Source of the DNA: Pantoea sp050157905
GTDB lineage: Bacteria > Pseudomonadota > Gammaproteobacteria > Enterobacterales > Enterobacteriaceae
NCBI RefSeq assembly: GCF_050157905.1
Contig: NZ_JBKIWZ010000001.1
Location: forward strand, 2,666,001 to 2,730,000
Direction: 5' to 3'
Length of the DNA stretch: 64,000 bases
The notes beneath the pieces are model-generated. The model worked only from the letters and a program-made list of their open reading frames with translations, was not told where the DNA came from and did no database searches. Numbering within the stretch: position 1 is the first letter of the stretch; each line of letters starts with the position of its first letter. Shown here in pieces: positions 41,194 through 50,587 of this stretch. The position numbers and the translations under genes are program-made.

Positions 41194-43554
41194 ATGAAAC
41201 GGTTGCTGTTACTTAGCCTGATTGCCTGTTCAGCGAACGCGCCGGCGGCAGGTGGCTATGACCCTGAGATGCTCAAAGCGTTGGGTTACGATGCCAGCGC
41301 CGCACAGCTTCTGGACTCGGGAACCCACTTTCTGCCAGGCCAGCAACATATAAATATTATTGTAAATGGACAAAGCAAGGGCGTTCATGCCGTCACTTTT
41401 GACCAGGCTGGCACGCCCTGCTGGTCAGCAGAACAGTTAAAAACGCTGGGTATTACGCCTGATAGCCTGGATGACGCGGAAAAGCATGTCTGTCCTCAAC
41501 TGCCAGCCCAGGGCCCTGTTCATATTGAACAGCAGGTTGATCGCAATAGCCTGCTCCTCACGGTGCCTGCAAGCAATCTGTTCGTTGGACGGCACTATGC
41601 CAGCGGGGGTAATGCGCTGGTCGTAAACTATGATGGCCGTCATTATCAGTATTCGACACGCGGTGGACGAAACCACACCTCGCAGGCACTGACTTCCGAA
41701 GTGGGTGCCAATATTAATAACTGGATTTTTCGCAGTGGGCAAAGTTTCACCAGCCTTGATGACCGACATCAGCTTTCCCGTCTTTACAGCTATGGGCAGC
41801 GGTCTGTCCCTGGCTGGGACTCTGTGCTGCAGATTGGTGAAATCACTGCGGGCAACTCACTCTTTTCCGGTATTAACCTGCTGGGCGCACAAATCGTGCC
41901 GGAACGGGGATTGCAGAATGGCGGAGGCTATGATGTCTCGCTGAATCTGCTGGTATCACAGGCGGGTACAGCTGAGGTCTGGCAGGCAGGGATATTACTA
42001 AAAACCTTCCAGGTGACAGCAGGCATGAACAGGCTGACTGGCATCCCGGCCATTAATCAGTCAGACGATTTTGAGATCGTCAGTCATGATCAATCCGGTA
42101 ATCGTCAGCAGCAGATCATCCCCTATATTGAAGCCCAATCCTCGCTGGCGCTGGCAGATGCCGGACCTTCGCTGGCCGCAGGGCGTTTACGTCTGACCGA
42201 CAATCAGTTCCCATTGATAGTCGGTTCTGCCGGACTCTATCAGAACCATTTCATGGCGGTGATGGCCGGGGGGCTGGTGAGCCAGAACTATCAGGCCGCG
42301 TCGTGGCGCACTACGCTGCGTCTTACCGAACGCCTGATGGCCTCTGTCACGCAAACGGCCTCACTGTTACAGAGTACGGCAGATAATGACCGTAAAAAGC
42401 AGGGTCTCAATCATCAGGTCAGTCTCAATGCAGGAATAAGTGAGCAGTTGTCACTCACCTCTTCTGCCAGCTTCCGCAGTCGCGGCTACAGCGACCCCGG
42501 CAATGCATGGCAGGAAAAAAAGTCCCGTGACCAGAACGGGCAGATGCATTCTCAATACGCTGTCGGGCTGAGCTACAACCAGCCCCTGCTGGGCGTATTC
42601 TCTTTTTCCGGTAGCCTGTCACAGAACTGGCAGGGTTCAGAAAGCACAGGCTATATGTTCAGCTGGGGCCGCACCTTTGGAAAAGTAAATATCAATCTGG
42701 GCGTCCAGAAAAACCGGCTGACACAGGATCAGCGCCATACTGATGACCGCTATGTTTACCTCAACCTGTCAGTGCCGCTGGGTAGCAGCAGTAACGTGCG
42801 CAGCTGGGCCAGTAACAATAAAGGTCAAACGCGGGCCGGAATCGGCTTAGACAGTATGCTGAATGACAAATTTTCCTGGGGCCTCTCGGGTGAAAAAAGT
42901 CAGAGAGATACCTCAATGGCTGGCACAGCCATCTGGACGACAAAATACAGTCAGCTGAGTGGCGGTGCGTCGCACAGTCAAAACAGTACCAGCTACAATC
43001 TCGGCGCACGCGGCGGTGCCGTGTGGCATAGCAACGGCCTGACGTTTACGCCACGAAAAGTGGGCGATACCTTTGGCGTGATCTCACTGAATAACCCGCA
43101 GCCAGACGTGAAAATACGCACGCCGGGCGGGACGGTGTGGAGCGATCATAGCGGCTATGCCATCGCCTCCTGGACTCCCTGGCAGAAGAATACTGTGAAG
43201 ATTGAAAACCTGAGCCTGCCCAGAAATGTTCAGATTATCAGCGGTATCGCTGACATCACGCCTTACCGCGGGGCGGTCGTACCGGTTACGCTGCCGGCCT
43301 TTACTGTACGCCGTGCACTGGTGAGCTTTCCATCCGGTGATGGTCCGGCACCAGGCGCGCCGGTAAAAAATGGCAAAGGCATGCTCATCGCTTTTGTTAA
43401 TGAAGATGGCACACTTTTCTTCGACGATCTGCCAGACGAGCCGCTGCTTAGCGCGCGCCCTGACGGCACACCGTGCTCACTGCACATGATCACGCCCTGG
43501 TATGACAAGCCCGGCACGCTTTATGCCTCACTTTCTGCGAGATGCGATATATGA
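41194..43554 (+). CDS. Outer-membrane fimbrial usher
   Basis: The 786-residue protein, short for an usher, has a signal peptide (LLLLSLIACSANAPAAG) and an N-terminal chaperone-binding domain. A 24-strand-type beta barrel follows, with typical segments such as RGLQNGGGYDVSLNLLVSQAGTAEV split around a plug. It ends with a cysteine-containing C-terminal domain (CSLHMITPWYDKPG). It secretes and assembles pilins. Its stop overlaps the start of the next gene. Confidence 0.93.
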   Translation: MKRLLLLSLIACSANAPAAGGYDPEMLKALGYDASAAQLLDSGTHFLPGQQHINIIVNGQSKGVHAVTFDQAGTPCWSAEQLKTLGITPDSLDDAEKHVCPQLPAQGPVHIEQQVDRNSLLLTVPASNLFVGRHYASGGNALVVNYDGRHYQYSTRGGRNHTSQALTSEVGANINNWIFRSGQSFTSLDDRHQLSRLYSYGQRSVPGWDSVLQIGEITAGNSLFSGINLLGAQIVPERGLQNGGGYDVSLNLLVSQAGTAEVWQAGILLKTFQVTAGMNRLTGIPAINQSDDFEIVSHDQSGNRQQQIIPYIEAQSSLALADAGPSLAAGRLRLTDNQFPLIVGSAGLYQNHFMAVMAGGLVSQNYQAASWRTTLRLTERLMASVTQTASLLQSTADNDRKKQGLNHQVSLNAGISEQLSLTSSASFRSRGYSDPGNAWQEKKSRDQNGQMHSQYAVGLSYNQPLLGVFSFSGSLSQNWQGSESTGYMFSWGRTFGKVNINLGVQKNRLTQDQRHTDDRYVYLNLSVPLGSSSNVRSWASNNKGQTRAGIGLDSMLNDKFSWGLSGEKSQRDTSMAGTAIWTTKYSQLSGGASHSQNSTSYNLGARGGAVWHSNGLTFTPRKVGDTFGVISLNNPQPDVKIRTPGGTVWSDHSGYAIASWTPWQKNTVKIENLSLPRNVQIISGIADITPYRGAVVPVTLPAFTVRRALVSFPSGDGPAPGAPVKNGKGMLIAFVNEDGTLFFDDLPDEPLLSARPDGTPCSLHMITPWYDKPGTLYASLSARCDI

Positions 43555-44102
43555 AACAGCGATTTTTTCTGTCACTGCTACTGGTGACGGGCGGTCTGAT
43601 GACGGCCTTAACTGCCCATGCCGCATGTACGATCCAGCTCAGTGAGCCTCAGATCGATTATGGCGAAATGACGCGCGGCGAACTGCTCTCGCGCCCCGGA
43701 AACATTCTGTCAGCCGCCGAATTGCGTATAGGTGATGAACGTGAAATTGGTCTCTCCGTGATCTGCGATCGCCCAACGCCGATGGCCCTGACCTTCAGTG
43801 GACCGGCAAAAGATAATGAAAGCTATCTGTTTGGAGAACAGGGGCGAGCAACGCTCACCCTGCATGATGTGACTCTCGACGATCAGCCGGTCATGATTGA
43901 CAGCGCAGGCGGGCAGGCTGCGAAAATGGCCTTTACCGACAATCATCCGATGCGTTTTCTGAAAGCGGGTCAGCGCGCCGCAGGCACAACGCTACGCGCA
44001 AACGTGACGGTTGTAACCTGGCTATCCTCTCCCGCCACCCGCGTCAGCGAACAACAGCAGTGGCAGCTGAACGGCCGTTTTCTGGTCAGCAGCGAAGGCT
44101 AA
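43551..44102 (+). CDS. Minor fimbrial subunit or tip protein
   Basis: The 183-residue protein has a signal peptide (FFLSLLLVTGGLMTALTAHAA) followed by CTIQLSEPQIDYGEM, a pilin-like opening with cysteines at the start and near residue 72 (VICDRPTP). The ATG at 43551 overlaps the usher stop (ATGA); one nine bases earlier is possible. Being last in the operon and single-domain, it may be a tip or anchor subunit. Confidence 0.82.
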   Translation: MKQRFFLSLLLVTGGLMTALTAHAACTIQLSEPQIDYGEMTRGELLSRPGNILSAAELRIGDEREIGLSVICDRPTPMALTFSGPAKDNESYLFGEQGRATLTLHDVTLDDQPVMIDSAGGQAAKMAFTDNHPMRFLKAGQRAAGTTLRANVTVVTWLSSPATRVSEQQQWQLNGRFLVSSEG

Positions 44103-44195
44103 TCCGCCGGGCATAATTATCTGCCACCCTGCCCTGTTTTCCCGCGCAAAGCCCATGCTATCTTGTGGTTTTGATTTTTTCAGTGGGCAAAATTG

Positions 44196-45293
44196 ATGAC
44201 TAAGTTGCGGGTAGGAATTGTGTTTGGCGGGAAATCGGCTGAGCACGAGGTGTCGTTGCAGTCGGCCAAAAATATCCTTGAGGCGATCGATAAAACCAGA
44301 TTCGATGTGGTGCTGCTGGGCATCGACAAGCAGGGACAGTGGCTCCTTAACGATGCGTCAGACTTCTTACTTAACGCGGAAAATCCGGCGCTGATTGCGC
44401 TGAATTCTGCCGCCGAAGCGGTAGCGCTGGTGCCGGGTCAGACACAGCAGCAGATCATCACCCGCCACGACGCCCATCCGCTGTCGCAGATCGATGTCAT
44501 CTTTCCGATTGTTCACGGCACGCTGGGCGAAGATGGCTCTCTGCAGGGCCTGCTTCGCATGGCCTCGTTACCCTTTGTCGGGTCCGATGTGCTGGGGTCC
44601 GCCGTCAGTATGGATAAAGATTTTACCAAGCGTCTGTTACGTGATGCCGGGCTGAAAGTCGCGCCATGGATAAGCGTTACCCAGGCGCAACGTTCACAGC
44701 TGGATGCAGAGGCCGTGATTGCCCGCCTGGGCCTGCCGCTGTTTATCAAACCGGCCAACCAGGGTTCATCAGTGGGCGTCAGCAAAGTTGACTCACCTGA
44801 TGACTTTGAGGCGGCGCTGGCGCTGGCCTTCTCCTTTGATCGTAAAGTGCTGATTGAACAGGGCATTAAAGGCCGGGAGATCGAATGTGCGGTGCTGGGC
44901 AACGACGCCCCTGAAGCCAGTCCCTGTGGAGAGGTGGTCGTACATGACGCCTTCTACTCCTATGACACCAAATATATCTCTGAAAGCGGCGCGCAGACGG
45001 TGGTGCCGGCGGCGATTTCCGCGCACACCAGCGAGGCGATTCGTGAGGTTGCCATCAGGGCTTTCACCGCGCTGGAGTGCTTTGGCATGGCCCGCGTCGA
45101 TGTCTTCCTGACTGACGACGGTGAGATTATCGTCAACGAGGTGAACACCCTGCCCGGCTTCACCAACATCAGTATGTACCCGAAACTCTGGCAGGCGGCC
45201 GGACTCAGCTATCAGGATCTGATCAGCCGCCTGATCGATCTGGCGACAGAACGTCACCAGCAGGCCAGCACCCTGAAAAGCAGCGTCAGCTGA
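44196..45293 (+). CDS. ddlA: D-alanine--D-alanine ligase DdlA
   Basis: The 365-residue ATP-grasp enzyme joins two D-alanines for the peptidoglycan pentapeptide. Motifs are GGKSAEHEVSL at the N-terminus, HGTLGEDGSLQG, the ATP-binding KPANQGSSVGVSK, and EVNTLPGFTNISMYPKLW near the end. The length is that of E. coli DdlA (364), longer than DdlB. The ATG at 44196 is preferred to the TTG just before. Confidence 0.95.
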   Translation: MTKLRVGIVFGGKSAEHEVSLQSAKNILEAIDKTRFDVVLLGIDKQGQWLLNDASDFLLNAENPALIALNSAAEAVALVPGQTQQQIITRHDAHPLSQIDVIFPIVHGTLGEDGSLQGLLRMASLPFVGSDVLGSAVSMDKDFTKRLLRDAGLKVAPWISVTQAQRSQLDAEAVIARLGLPLFIKPANQGSSVGVSKVDSPDDFEAALALAFSFDRKVLIEQGIKGREIECAVLGNDAPEASPCGEVVVHDAFYSYDTKYISESGAQTVVPAAISAHTSEAIREVAIRAFTALECFGMARVDVFLTDDGEIIVNEVNTLPGFTNISMYPKLWQAAGLSYQDLISRLIDLATERHQQASTLKSSVS

Positions 45294-45312
45294 TCCAACC
45301 CGCGGCGTGACA

Positions 45313-46734
45313 TTATGCCACGTCGCTGTTAATGGCACGGTCGTCAACCGGGGAAGTCTGATTGCGACCATTGCGTTTCGACTGATAAAGGTTTTTGTCT
45401 GCAGCGGATATCAGCGGGTTAATCACGCGGTGCCACTCTGTCGCCTTACCCGCTCTGCCATGCGCCAGTCCCAGACTGACGGTCACTGTCACCGTACTGC
45501 CCTGTAGCCAGAACTTCTCTTTGGCCATAGTCTGCCGGATCGACTCCGCCAGAGAGTAAAGCTTGTCCGGATTCTGATCGAACAGCACTACCACAAACTC
45601 CTCTCCGCCAAAACGACAGAGGCGCCCTGCATCATTCACGACCTGCTGCATACGAAGGGCAATGGCTTCCAGCACACTGTCGCCCGCATCGTGGCCGAAA
45701 TTGTCATTGATTGTTTTGAAGTAGTCGACATCAATCAGGATCACCCCCACTTTACGCGCCGGATGAATCGGCTCCGCATGCAGACTTTCATACAGGCCTG
45801 AACGTGACAGTAGCCGGGTCAGAAAATCGTAATTTGCCCGCAACGCCAGTCGTTCATTCAGCTGCCGTATCGCATCCATGCTTGCAGCCACGATCAGCGG
45901 ACTGATTGCGATTGTGGCGACGCCCAGCCGCGCTGACGTGAGATGGCTGACCGGCAGCAGATTATCATCGCCCTGAATGTTCATTACTCCATGTGAAACC
46001 AGGATAATTTCGGTAATGCCCGTGAGCAGGATCACCTGGCTGGTCAGTGGCATCGGTAAGACGATGGCGCACCAGACCAGTGCCGGAACCGGAAATGTCA
46101 GGCTACCTGCGCCCCCCATCAGCGCACCAACGATCAGCGACAGGATGACAGTAATAACCGGCAGCAGCTTATGTAGCTGCATACACTGGCGGAGCGTCAG
46201 CGATGGCCCGCCGCGCGTCAGCAAAAAAGGCAGCAGCATCAGGCCAGTTGAGAACTGCTCGCTGAACCACTCACCCCAGGCGGTTGCCAGTCCGGCATTG
46301 AAGTCAGCCTGCTGAGCCAGCGCCCCCCAGCTCGCACAGGCCAGCCCGCCCAGCAGACAGGCCGGAAAAATACGCAGCACGCTGGTAATGCGTTCGCTGC
46401 CAGAATCGTGCTGAAAATGTTTCACCAGCAGCATGACAGCGACCAGGACAAACAAAAGATTCGCCAGATTGAGTGTAAACGCGGTCAGCGCCCAGCCCGA
46501 AAAAACGGTGTCGTTAAACACCATTGCGGCAAAGCTGGCGAGATAAGAGCGGGTCTCATGCAGAAAGGGATGGCGGACGATGATGCCGGTGATGATGGCG
46601 TTTACCGGCCAGAACAATGACAGCTCCTGCGGAAAGCGCAGATGTCCGCCGATAAAGCAAAACAGCAGCGTGATGAAAAACAGTGAAAAGGCGTTCTTCT
46701 TAGCATTGTGCTCTTCAAACAGCTGTATACGCAT
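45313..46734 (-). CDS. Membrane diguanylate cyclase (GGDEF)
   Basis: The 473-residue protein has an N-terminal membrane region of about eight hydrophobic segments, MASE1-like, and a C-terminal GGDEF domain. The active-site loop reads RFGGEEF and the upstream ILIDVDYFKTINDNFGHDAGD supports an active cyclase. No RxxD inhibitory site is seen at its usual place before the loop. It makes c-di-GMP, which typically promotes adhesion; the neighbouring fimbriae are a plausible but unproven target. It is convergent with ddlA. Confidence 0.92.
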   Translation of the reverse strand: MRIQLFEEHNAKKNAFSLFFITLLFCFIGGHLRFPQELSLFWPVNAIITGIIVRHPFLHETRSYLASFAAMVFNDTVFSGWALTAFTLNLANLLFVLVAVMLLVKHFQHDSGSERITSVLRIFPACLLGGLACASWGALAQQADFNAGLATAWGEWFSEQFSTGLMLLPFLLTRGGPSLTLRQCMQLHKLLPVITVILSLIVGALMGGAGSLTFPVPALVWCAIVLPMPLTSQVILLTGITEIILVSHGVMNIQGDDNLLPVSHLTSARLGVATIAISPLIVAASMDAIRQLNERLALRANYDFLTRLLSRSGLYESLHAEPIHPARKVGVILIDVDYFKTINDNFGHDAGDSVLEAIALRMQQVVNDAGRLCRFGGEEFVVVLFDQNPDKLYSLAESIRQTMAKEKFWLQGSTVTVTVSLGLAHGRAGKATEWHRVINPLISAADKNLYQSKRNGRNQTSPVDDRAINSDVA

Positions 46735-46920
46735 ACTTCCGGACCTTGTTGCAAAGAGGCGTGTCCACGTCAGCCTGAACAGGTGCGTGACGTCAGAATA
46801 ATGACATACTGGGAACCCGCTGTATCATCCTGCGATATAACACCATTTCAGGGGTCTATAAGGGAGGTTGCTGATCCCCGATGACGCCTGCACATGGGGG
46901 CTTATTATGCCCTGCATACA

Positions 46921-46952
46921 AAAAAATCGGATATCCGTGATATCCGATTTTT
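46921..46952 (-). terminator. Terminator after the SulP gene
   Basis: A long A/T-flanked hairpin (AAAAAATCGGATATC and GATATCCGATTTTT around CGT) lies 33 bases after the SulP stop on the minus strand. It is nearly symmetric and may act both ways. Confidence 0.85.
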
Positions 46953-46984
46953 GCTGTTATGACACCCTGTCTTTGCACTTAACG

Positions 46985-48460
46985 CTATTTTACAGCCACC
47001 GGCCACTGACTCAGGCGGATACCCCGTTTATCGGCGTTGTCGCCAAAATCTTTAAGCACCGCCCTGACGTCAGGATCGATATATTCCGCATTATCGTTAT
47101 CCACGATCACCACGCTGTTCTCCGGGATCTCATCCAGCAACCCCTGCAGCTTTGGATTGTGCATAAAGGTCAGGTTCTGCTGAAAGCGCAGCACATAGTG
47201 GTCGTCGTAACGGGTAAGTTGCAGCGCGTTGCGATGGCTCTTGTAGATGCTGCAGAGGATCTGCATGGCGATCCCGATCCCGATGCCGACCAGCATACCC
47301 AGCGTGATGATCCCGACAATCGTCGCCAGAAACGGCACGTACTGCTGCGGGCCCATCCTGAACTGCTCAGCAAAGAGTCGCGGCGTCGCCAGCTTATAGC
47401 CGGTGTAGAGCAGCACGGCGGCCAGGCTGGCCAGCGGAATGGCATTCAGCATCTCGCTGAACCACATGCCGCAGATCAGTAGCAGCACACCGTGGATGAA
47501 GATTGACAGTTTAGTCTGTGCGCCTGCGCTGACGTTAACCGAGCTGCGCACAATCACCGCCGTGATCGGCATGGCACCCAGAAAGCCGGCAGTCAGATTA
47601 CCGATCCCCTGAGCAAACATCTCTTTGTTGGGAGACGGCGCAGGCGTCTGCGGGCGTAACTTTTTCAGCGCCTCCTGGCTCAGCAGCGTTTCCAGGCTGG
47701 CGACCAGCGCCAGGGTTACGGCAACCACCCAGACCTGCGGATTCTGCCAGGCCATCCAGTCGGGCGTTTCCAGCCCGGCCACCAGCGCAGAAACGCTGTC
47801 GAAAGCAGGCAGCGAAATGCGTGCCAGACCGCTGGCGACATCAGGAAACAGCTGTCCGCCCACGACCGTCGCGAAACAGCCGGTCAGCACAGCAATCAGT
47901 GGACCGGGGATCCAGGCCAGCGCTTTGATCCGTTTGACCGGCCCGGTGGTCCAGAGGCACAGGATGGCGAGACCCGTCATCGCCACGGCTATCGCGGGCA
48001 GCGAAAAGGTCATCTCGCCTGTCACCAGCGACACCAGCTCCGCATCGCCTGCGGCACCAAAGGCCACCGGGATCTGTTGCATGATCAGCAACAGACCTAT
48101 CGCCGCCAGCATGCCTTTGATGACGCTGCCCGGCACCAGCGAGATAAAGCGCCCGGCGCGCAGCAGTCCGAACAGGCACTGCAACGCCCCGGCGATGATC
48201 AGCGCGGTGAGAAAGGCAGAAAAGCTACCCAGCGATGCCATCGAGGCGACGACGATAGTGACCAGGCCCGCCGCCGGACCGCTGACGGCAAACCGGGAGG
48301 GACTCAGCGACGTCACCACCAGTCCGCCAATCACGCCCGTCAGCAGACCGGCAAACGGCGGTAATCCACTGGCCTGGGCGATCCCCAGACAGAGTGGTAA
48401 CGCGACCAGGAAAACCACCAGACCCGCCGGGATGTCGCGGCGCAGGGTATCGAGGTTCAT
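46985..48460 (-). CDS. SulP-family anion transporter, likely bicarbonate
   Basis: The 491-residue protein has the SulP core (RRDIPAGLVVFLVALPLCLGIAQASG, then FAVSGPAAGLVTIVV) with about 10-14 membrane segments. A shortened STAS-like C-terminus follows (PENSVVIVDNDNAEYIDPDVRAVLKDF). It overlaps the carbonic anhydrase gene by ATGA, so the two are made together. Such pairs usually move bicarbonate; sulfate transport is less likely here. Confidence 0.9.
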   Translation of the reverse strand: MNLDTLRRDIPAGLVVFLVALPLCLGIAQASGLPPFAGLLTGVIGGLVVTSLSPSRFAVSGPAAGLVTIVVASMASLGSFSAFLTALIIAGALQCLFGLLRAGRFISLVPGSVIKGMLAAIGLLLIMQQIPVAFGAAGDAELVSLVTGEMTFSLPAIAVAMTGLAILCLWTTGPVKRIKALAWIPGPLIAVLTGCFATVVGGQLFPDVASGLARISLPAFDSVSALVAGLETPDWMAWQNPQVWVVAVTLALVASLETLLSQEALKKLRPQTPAPSPNKEMFAQGIGNLTAGFLGAMPITAVIVRSSVNVSAGAQTKLSIFIHGVLLLICGMWFSEMLNAIPLASLAAVLLYTGYKLATPRLFAEQFRMGPQQYVPFLATIVGIITLGMLVGIGIGIAMQILCSIYKSHRNALQLTRYDDHYVLRFQQNLTFMHNPKLQGLLDEIPENSVVIVDNDNAEYIDPDVRAVLKDFGDNADKRGIRLSQWPVAVK

Positions 48461-49086
48461 AATGAAGGCTCCTCTGCAGATTGATGAATCAGCTCTTTAA
48501 GATGGCCGGAGCGCAGGTCATAGACACAACCAAACACCTCCAGTTCCTGGCCCGATTGCCAGATTTGCCGGACCGGTCCGGCGTTGACCAGTCGGGCAAA
48601 TTGCGCTTTAACGTTGGCTTCAACCAGCCGGTCGAGCCGTTCACCTGGTTCGGCCTGCGGCGACGGGTTCTCTGCCACGCTCGCCCCGATATCCTGACGC
48701 AGCCTGCTGATGCGCCTTGCCAGCGCGCTCTCCTGGCCGTCCAGCACGCTGCCCGGCAGATTCAGTGCGGCCTCAACCCCGCCGCAGCCGTAGTGGCCGC
48801 TCAGGACGATGCGTTTCACGCCGAGAAAAAAAAGGGCGTACTGCAGGACGCTCAGCAGATTGTCATCCTCTTCAATCACCATGTTGGCAATATTGCGATG
48901 GACAAAGAGTTCGCCAGGCTGGGAGCCGGTCAGGACTTCGGCAGGAACGCGGCTGTCAGAGCAGCCTATCCAGAGCGAGTGTGGTTTTTGCTGATGGAGG
49001 CATTTTTTAAAATAGTCCGGATTACGCTGGCGGCGCTGTAAGGCCCAACTGCGATTTTTCGCTAATAAGGGTTTAAGTGTCGTCAC
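48457..49086 (-). CDS. Beta-class carbonic anhydrase
   Basis: The 209-residue enzyme, from the GTG at 49086 with GAGAAGGTG upstream, has zinc ligands C42 and D44 in CSDSRV, and H98 and C101 in HYGCGG, with R46 making the D-R dyad. It interconverts CO2 and bicarbonate. An ATG at 49119 is open but poorly supported. Its stop overlaps the SulP start, forming a CO2/bicarbonate module. Confidence 0.94.
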   Translation of the reverse strand: MTTLKPLLAKNRSWALQRRQRNPDYFKKCLHQQKPHSLWIGCSDSRVPAEVLTGSQPGELFVHRNIANMVIEEDDNLLSVLQYALFFLGVKRIVLSGHYGCGGVEAALNLPGSVLDGQESALARRISRLRQDIGASVAENPSPQAEPGERLDRLVEANVKAQFARLVNAGPVRQIWQSGQELEVFGCVYDLRSGHLKELIHQSAEEPSL

Positions 49087-49636
49087 AATCACCTTCTCTC
49101 TACTACCGGGATGTCGCATCCTGGCTGACCACAAAGTGTTTCGGCTGACCCGTAAAGGGTTAACCGTCAGGTAAATAAGAACTGAGTCACAGAAAAAGGT
49201 TATAGACGTTAACCATTGCCAATGCACGTGCAATATTTCACAGCGCATTAACATCAACGGTTTTGTCAGTCCGGCGTCAGAAAAAGTCAGCGAAAGGTAA
49301 ATTTACTTCAGCAGAAGAAGTGGAATGAAATATAGGAAAGAGATTATTAATTCATTTAAATCATATATTTATTTAAATTAGGATTAATAAGTAAAGTTAT
49401 TACTGACAAATAAATACAAGCAGTAACACAGGGGATATTCTTTATTTCCCGCCGCGGCTGGCATTTTACCAGGATTACTCTTAATTAAAAAATTAACCAT
49501 TAGCATGATTCACCAGCTTAATTGTGGAGAGCCAGTTTAATCCACCTGATTTGAGTTAAGAATAAAGCGGGAGATAATAAATTTCATTTGCAGGGATATA
49601 GTGACGGCGGTAAGTAAATCAGGACCGCAAATAATC
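49087..49636. other. AT-rich gap between carbonic anhydrase and phosphatase genes, no gene seen
   Basis: About 550 bases without a credible gene. The stretch from 49260 to 49620 is AT-rich with many TTAAT/ATTAA motifs. It must contain the promoter of the carbonic anhydrase operon. Confidence 0.5.
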
Positions 49637-49663
49637 AGAGCCTGAATGCTCAGGCTCTTTTTC
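49637..49663. terminator. Hairpin downstream of the acid phosphatase gene
   Basis: A perfect 9-bp stem AGAGCCTGA/TCAGGCTCT with an ATGC loop is followed by TTTTT on the plus strand. It lies just past the minus-strand phosphatase stop. The T run suits the plus strand better, so the direction is uncertain. Confidence 0.65.
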
Positions 49664-49671
49664 TTGACGAA

Positions 49672-50484
49672 TTATTTACCGTTCCAGCTCTGCAGGCGCG
49701 ACTCCCGCACCGAGAGCTGCTGTTCCGGGGTCAGCTTATTGTAGTTTTCCGCCATACCGCTCTCCCAGTCACCATAGAGCGGGTTTGGCAGCACGATGAA
49801 CTGCGTACCAAAGCGCTGATGGTTGAGATTGACGAAATCGCGTCGCTGCTGATTGCCCTGATGCCAGGTGGCCCCACCGAAATCGTTGAGGTTATCGCCT
49901 ACGTAGAGCACCACGTTATAACCGGCATTTTTGATGGCATCGAAACGCGCCTGTTTGTTGGAGCTGTCGGTATTGAGACGCACCGTCTTTTCACTGACGT
50001 CCGGGAAACCGAGCTGCTGCATGTTGGCGACGGTGGCAGCGTAATCTTTCTGGTCACGGTTCGAGACATAGAACAGCGTGCCGCCGTTTTCGGTGACATG
50101 ACGGGCGAACTCAACGGCGCCGGGCACCGCTTTCGCCTGCCGCGCCTGCGTCCAGGCTGACCAGGTTTTGCTGCTGAACGGCTGACCGTTCTTCGCCTGC
50201 CACGCGCTGTAGGCACTGTTATCCAGCAGGGTTTCATCCAGATCGACAATGACCGCTTTAGGTTTGCCGGTCAGCGAGGGCGCCTGATCAAACGCCATGC
50301 GCGCGGTATTAAAGGCCTGCCAGGTCAGCGCCTGATATTCGCCAGACTGCTGGAACCAGTTGGCCGCCAGCACCGATTGCTGGCCGAGCTGCTGCTGCGC
50401 GGTCTGCTGTGCCGAGGGCGCACAGCCGGTCAGTAACAGCGCGACCAGACCGGATGCAGCGAGTTTTGCGGAGGTTTTCATCAT
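49672..50484 (-). CDS. Class C acid phosphatase lipoprotein (e(P4) type)
   Basis: The 270-residue protein has a lipoprotein signal with lipobox LLTGC (residues 17-21). The HAD catalytic motif VDLDETLLDNS follows near residue 80, then SNRDQK and GDNLNDF, the class C acid phosphatase / 5'-nucleotidase e(P4) pattern. It is an outer-membrane lipoprotein that dephosphorylates nucleotides or cofactors outside the cytoplasm. Two adjacent ATG codons open it, with AAGGA upstream. Confidence 0.92.
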   Translation of the reverse strand: MMKTSAKLAASGLVALLLTGCAPSAQQTAQQQLGQQSVLAANWFQQSGEYQALTWQAFNTARMAFDQAPSLTGKPKAVIVDLDETLLDNSAYSAWQAKNGQPFSSKTWSAWTQARQAKAVPGAVEFARHVTENGGTLFYVSNRDQKDYAATVANMQQLGFPDVSEKTVRLNTDSSNKQARFDAIKNAGYNVVLYVGDNLNDFGGATWHQGNQQRRDFVNLNHQRFGTQFIVLPNPLYGDWESGMAENYNKLTPEQQLSVRESRLQSWNGK

Positions 50485-50587
50485 TTCATCCTTAATGTGA
50501 GAAAGGGCTTGGGAGAAGCTTCAAAAATGTAGCAGTTAACGTAAGCTGTGGGCAGCCCAACGCATGCTGTTATAACAGGAGATTCTT

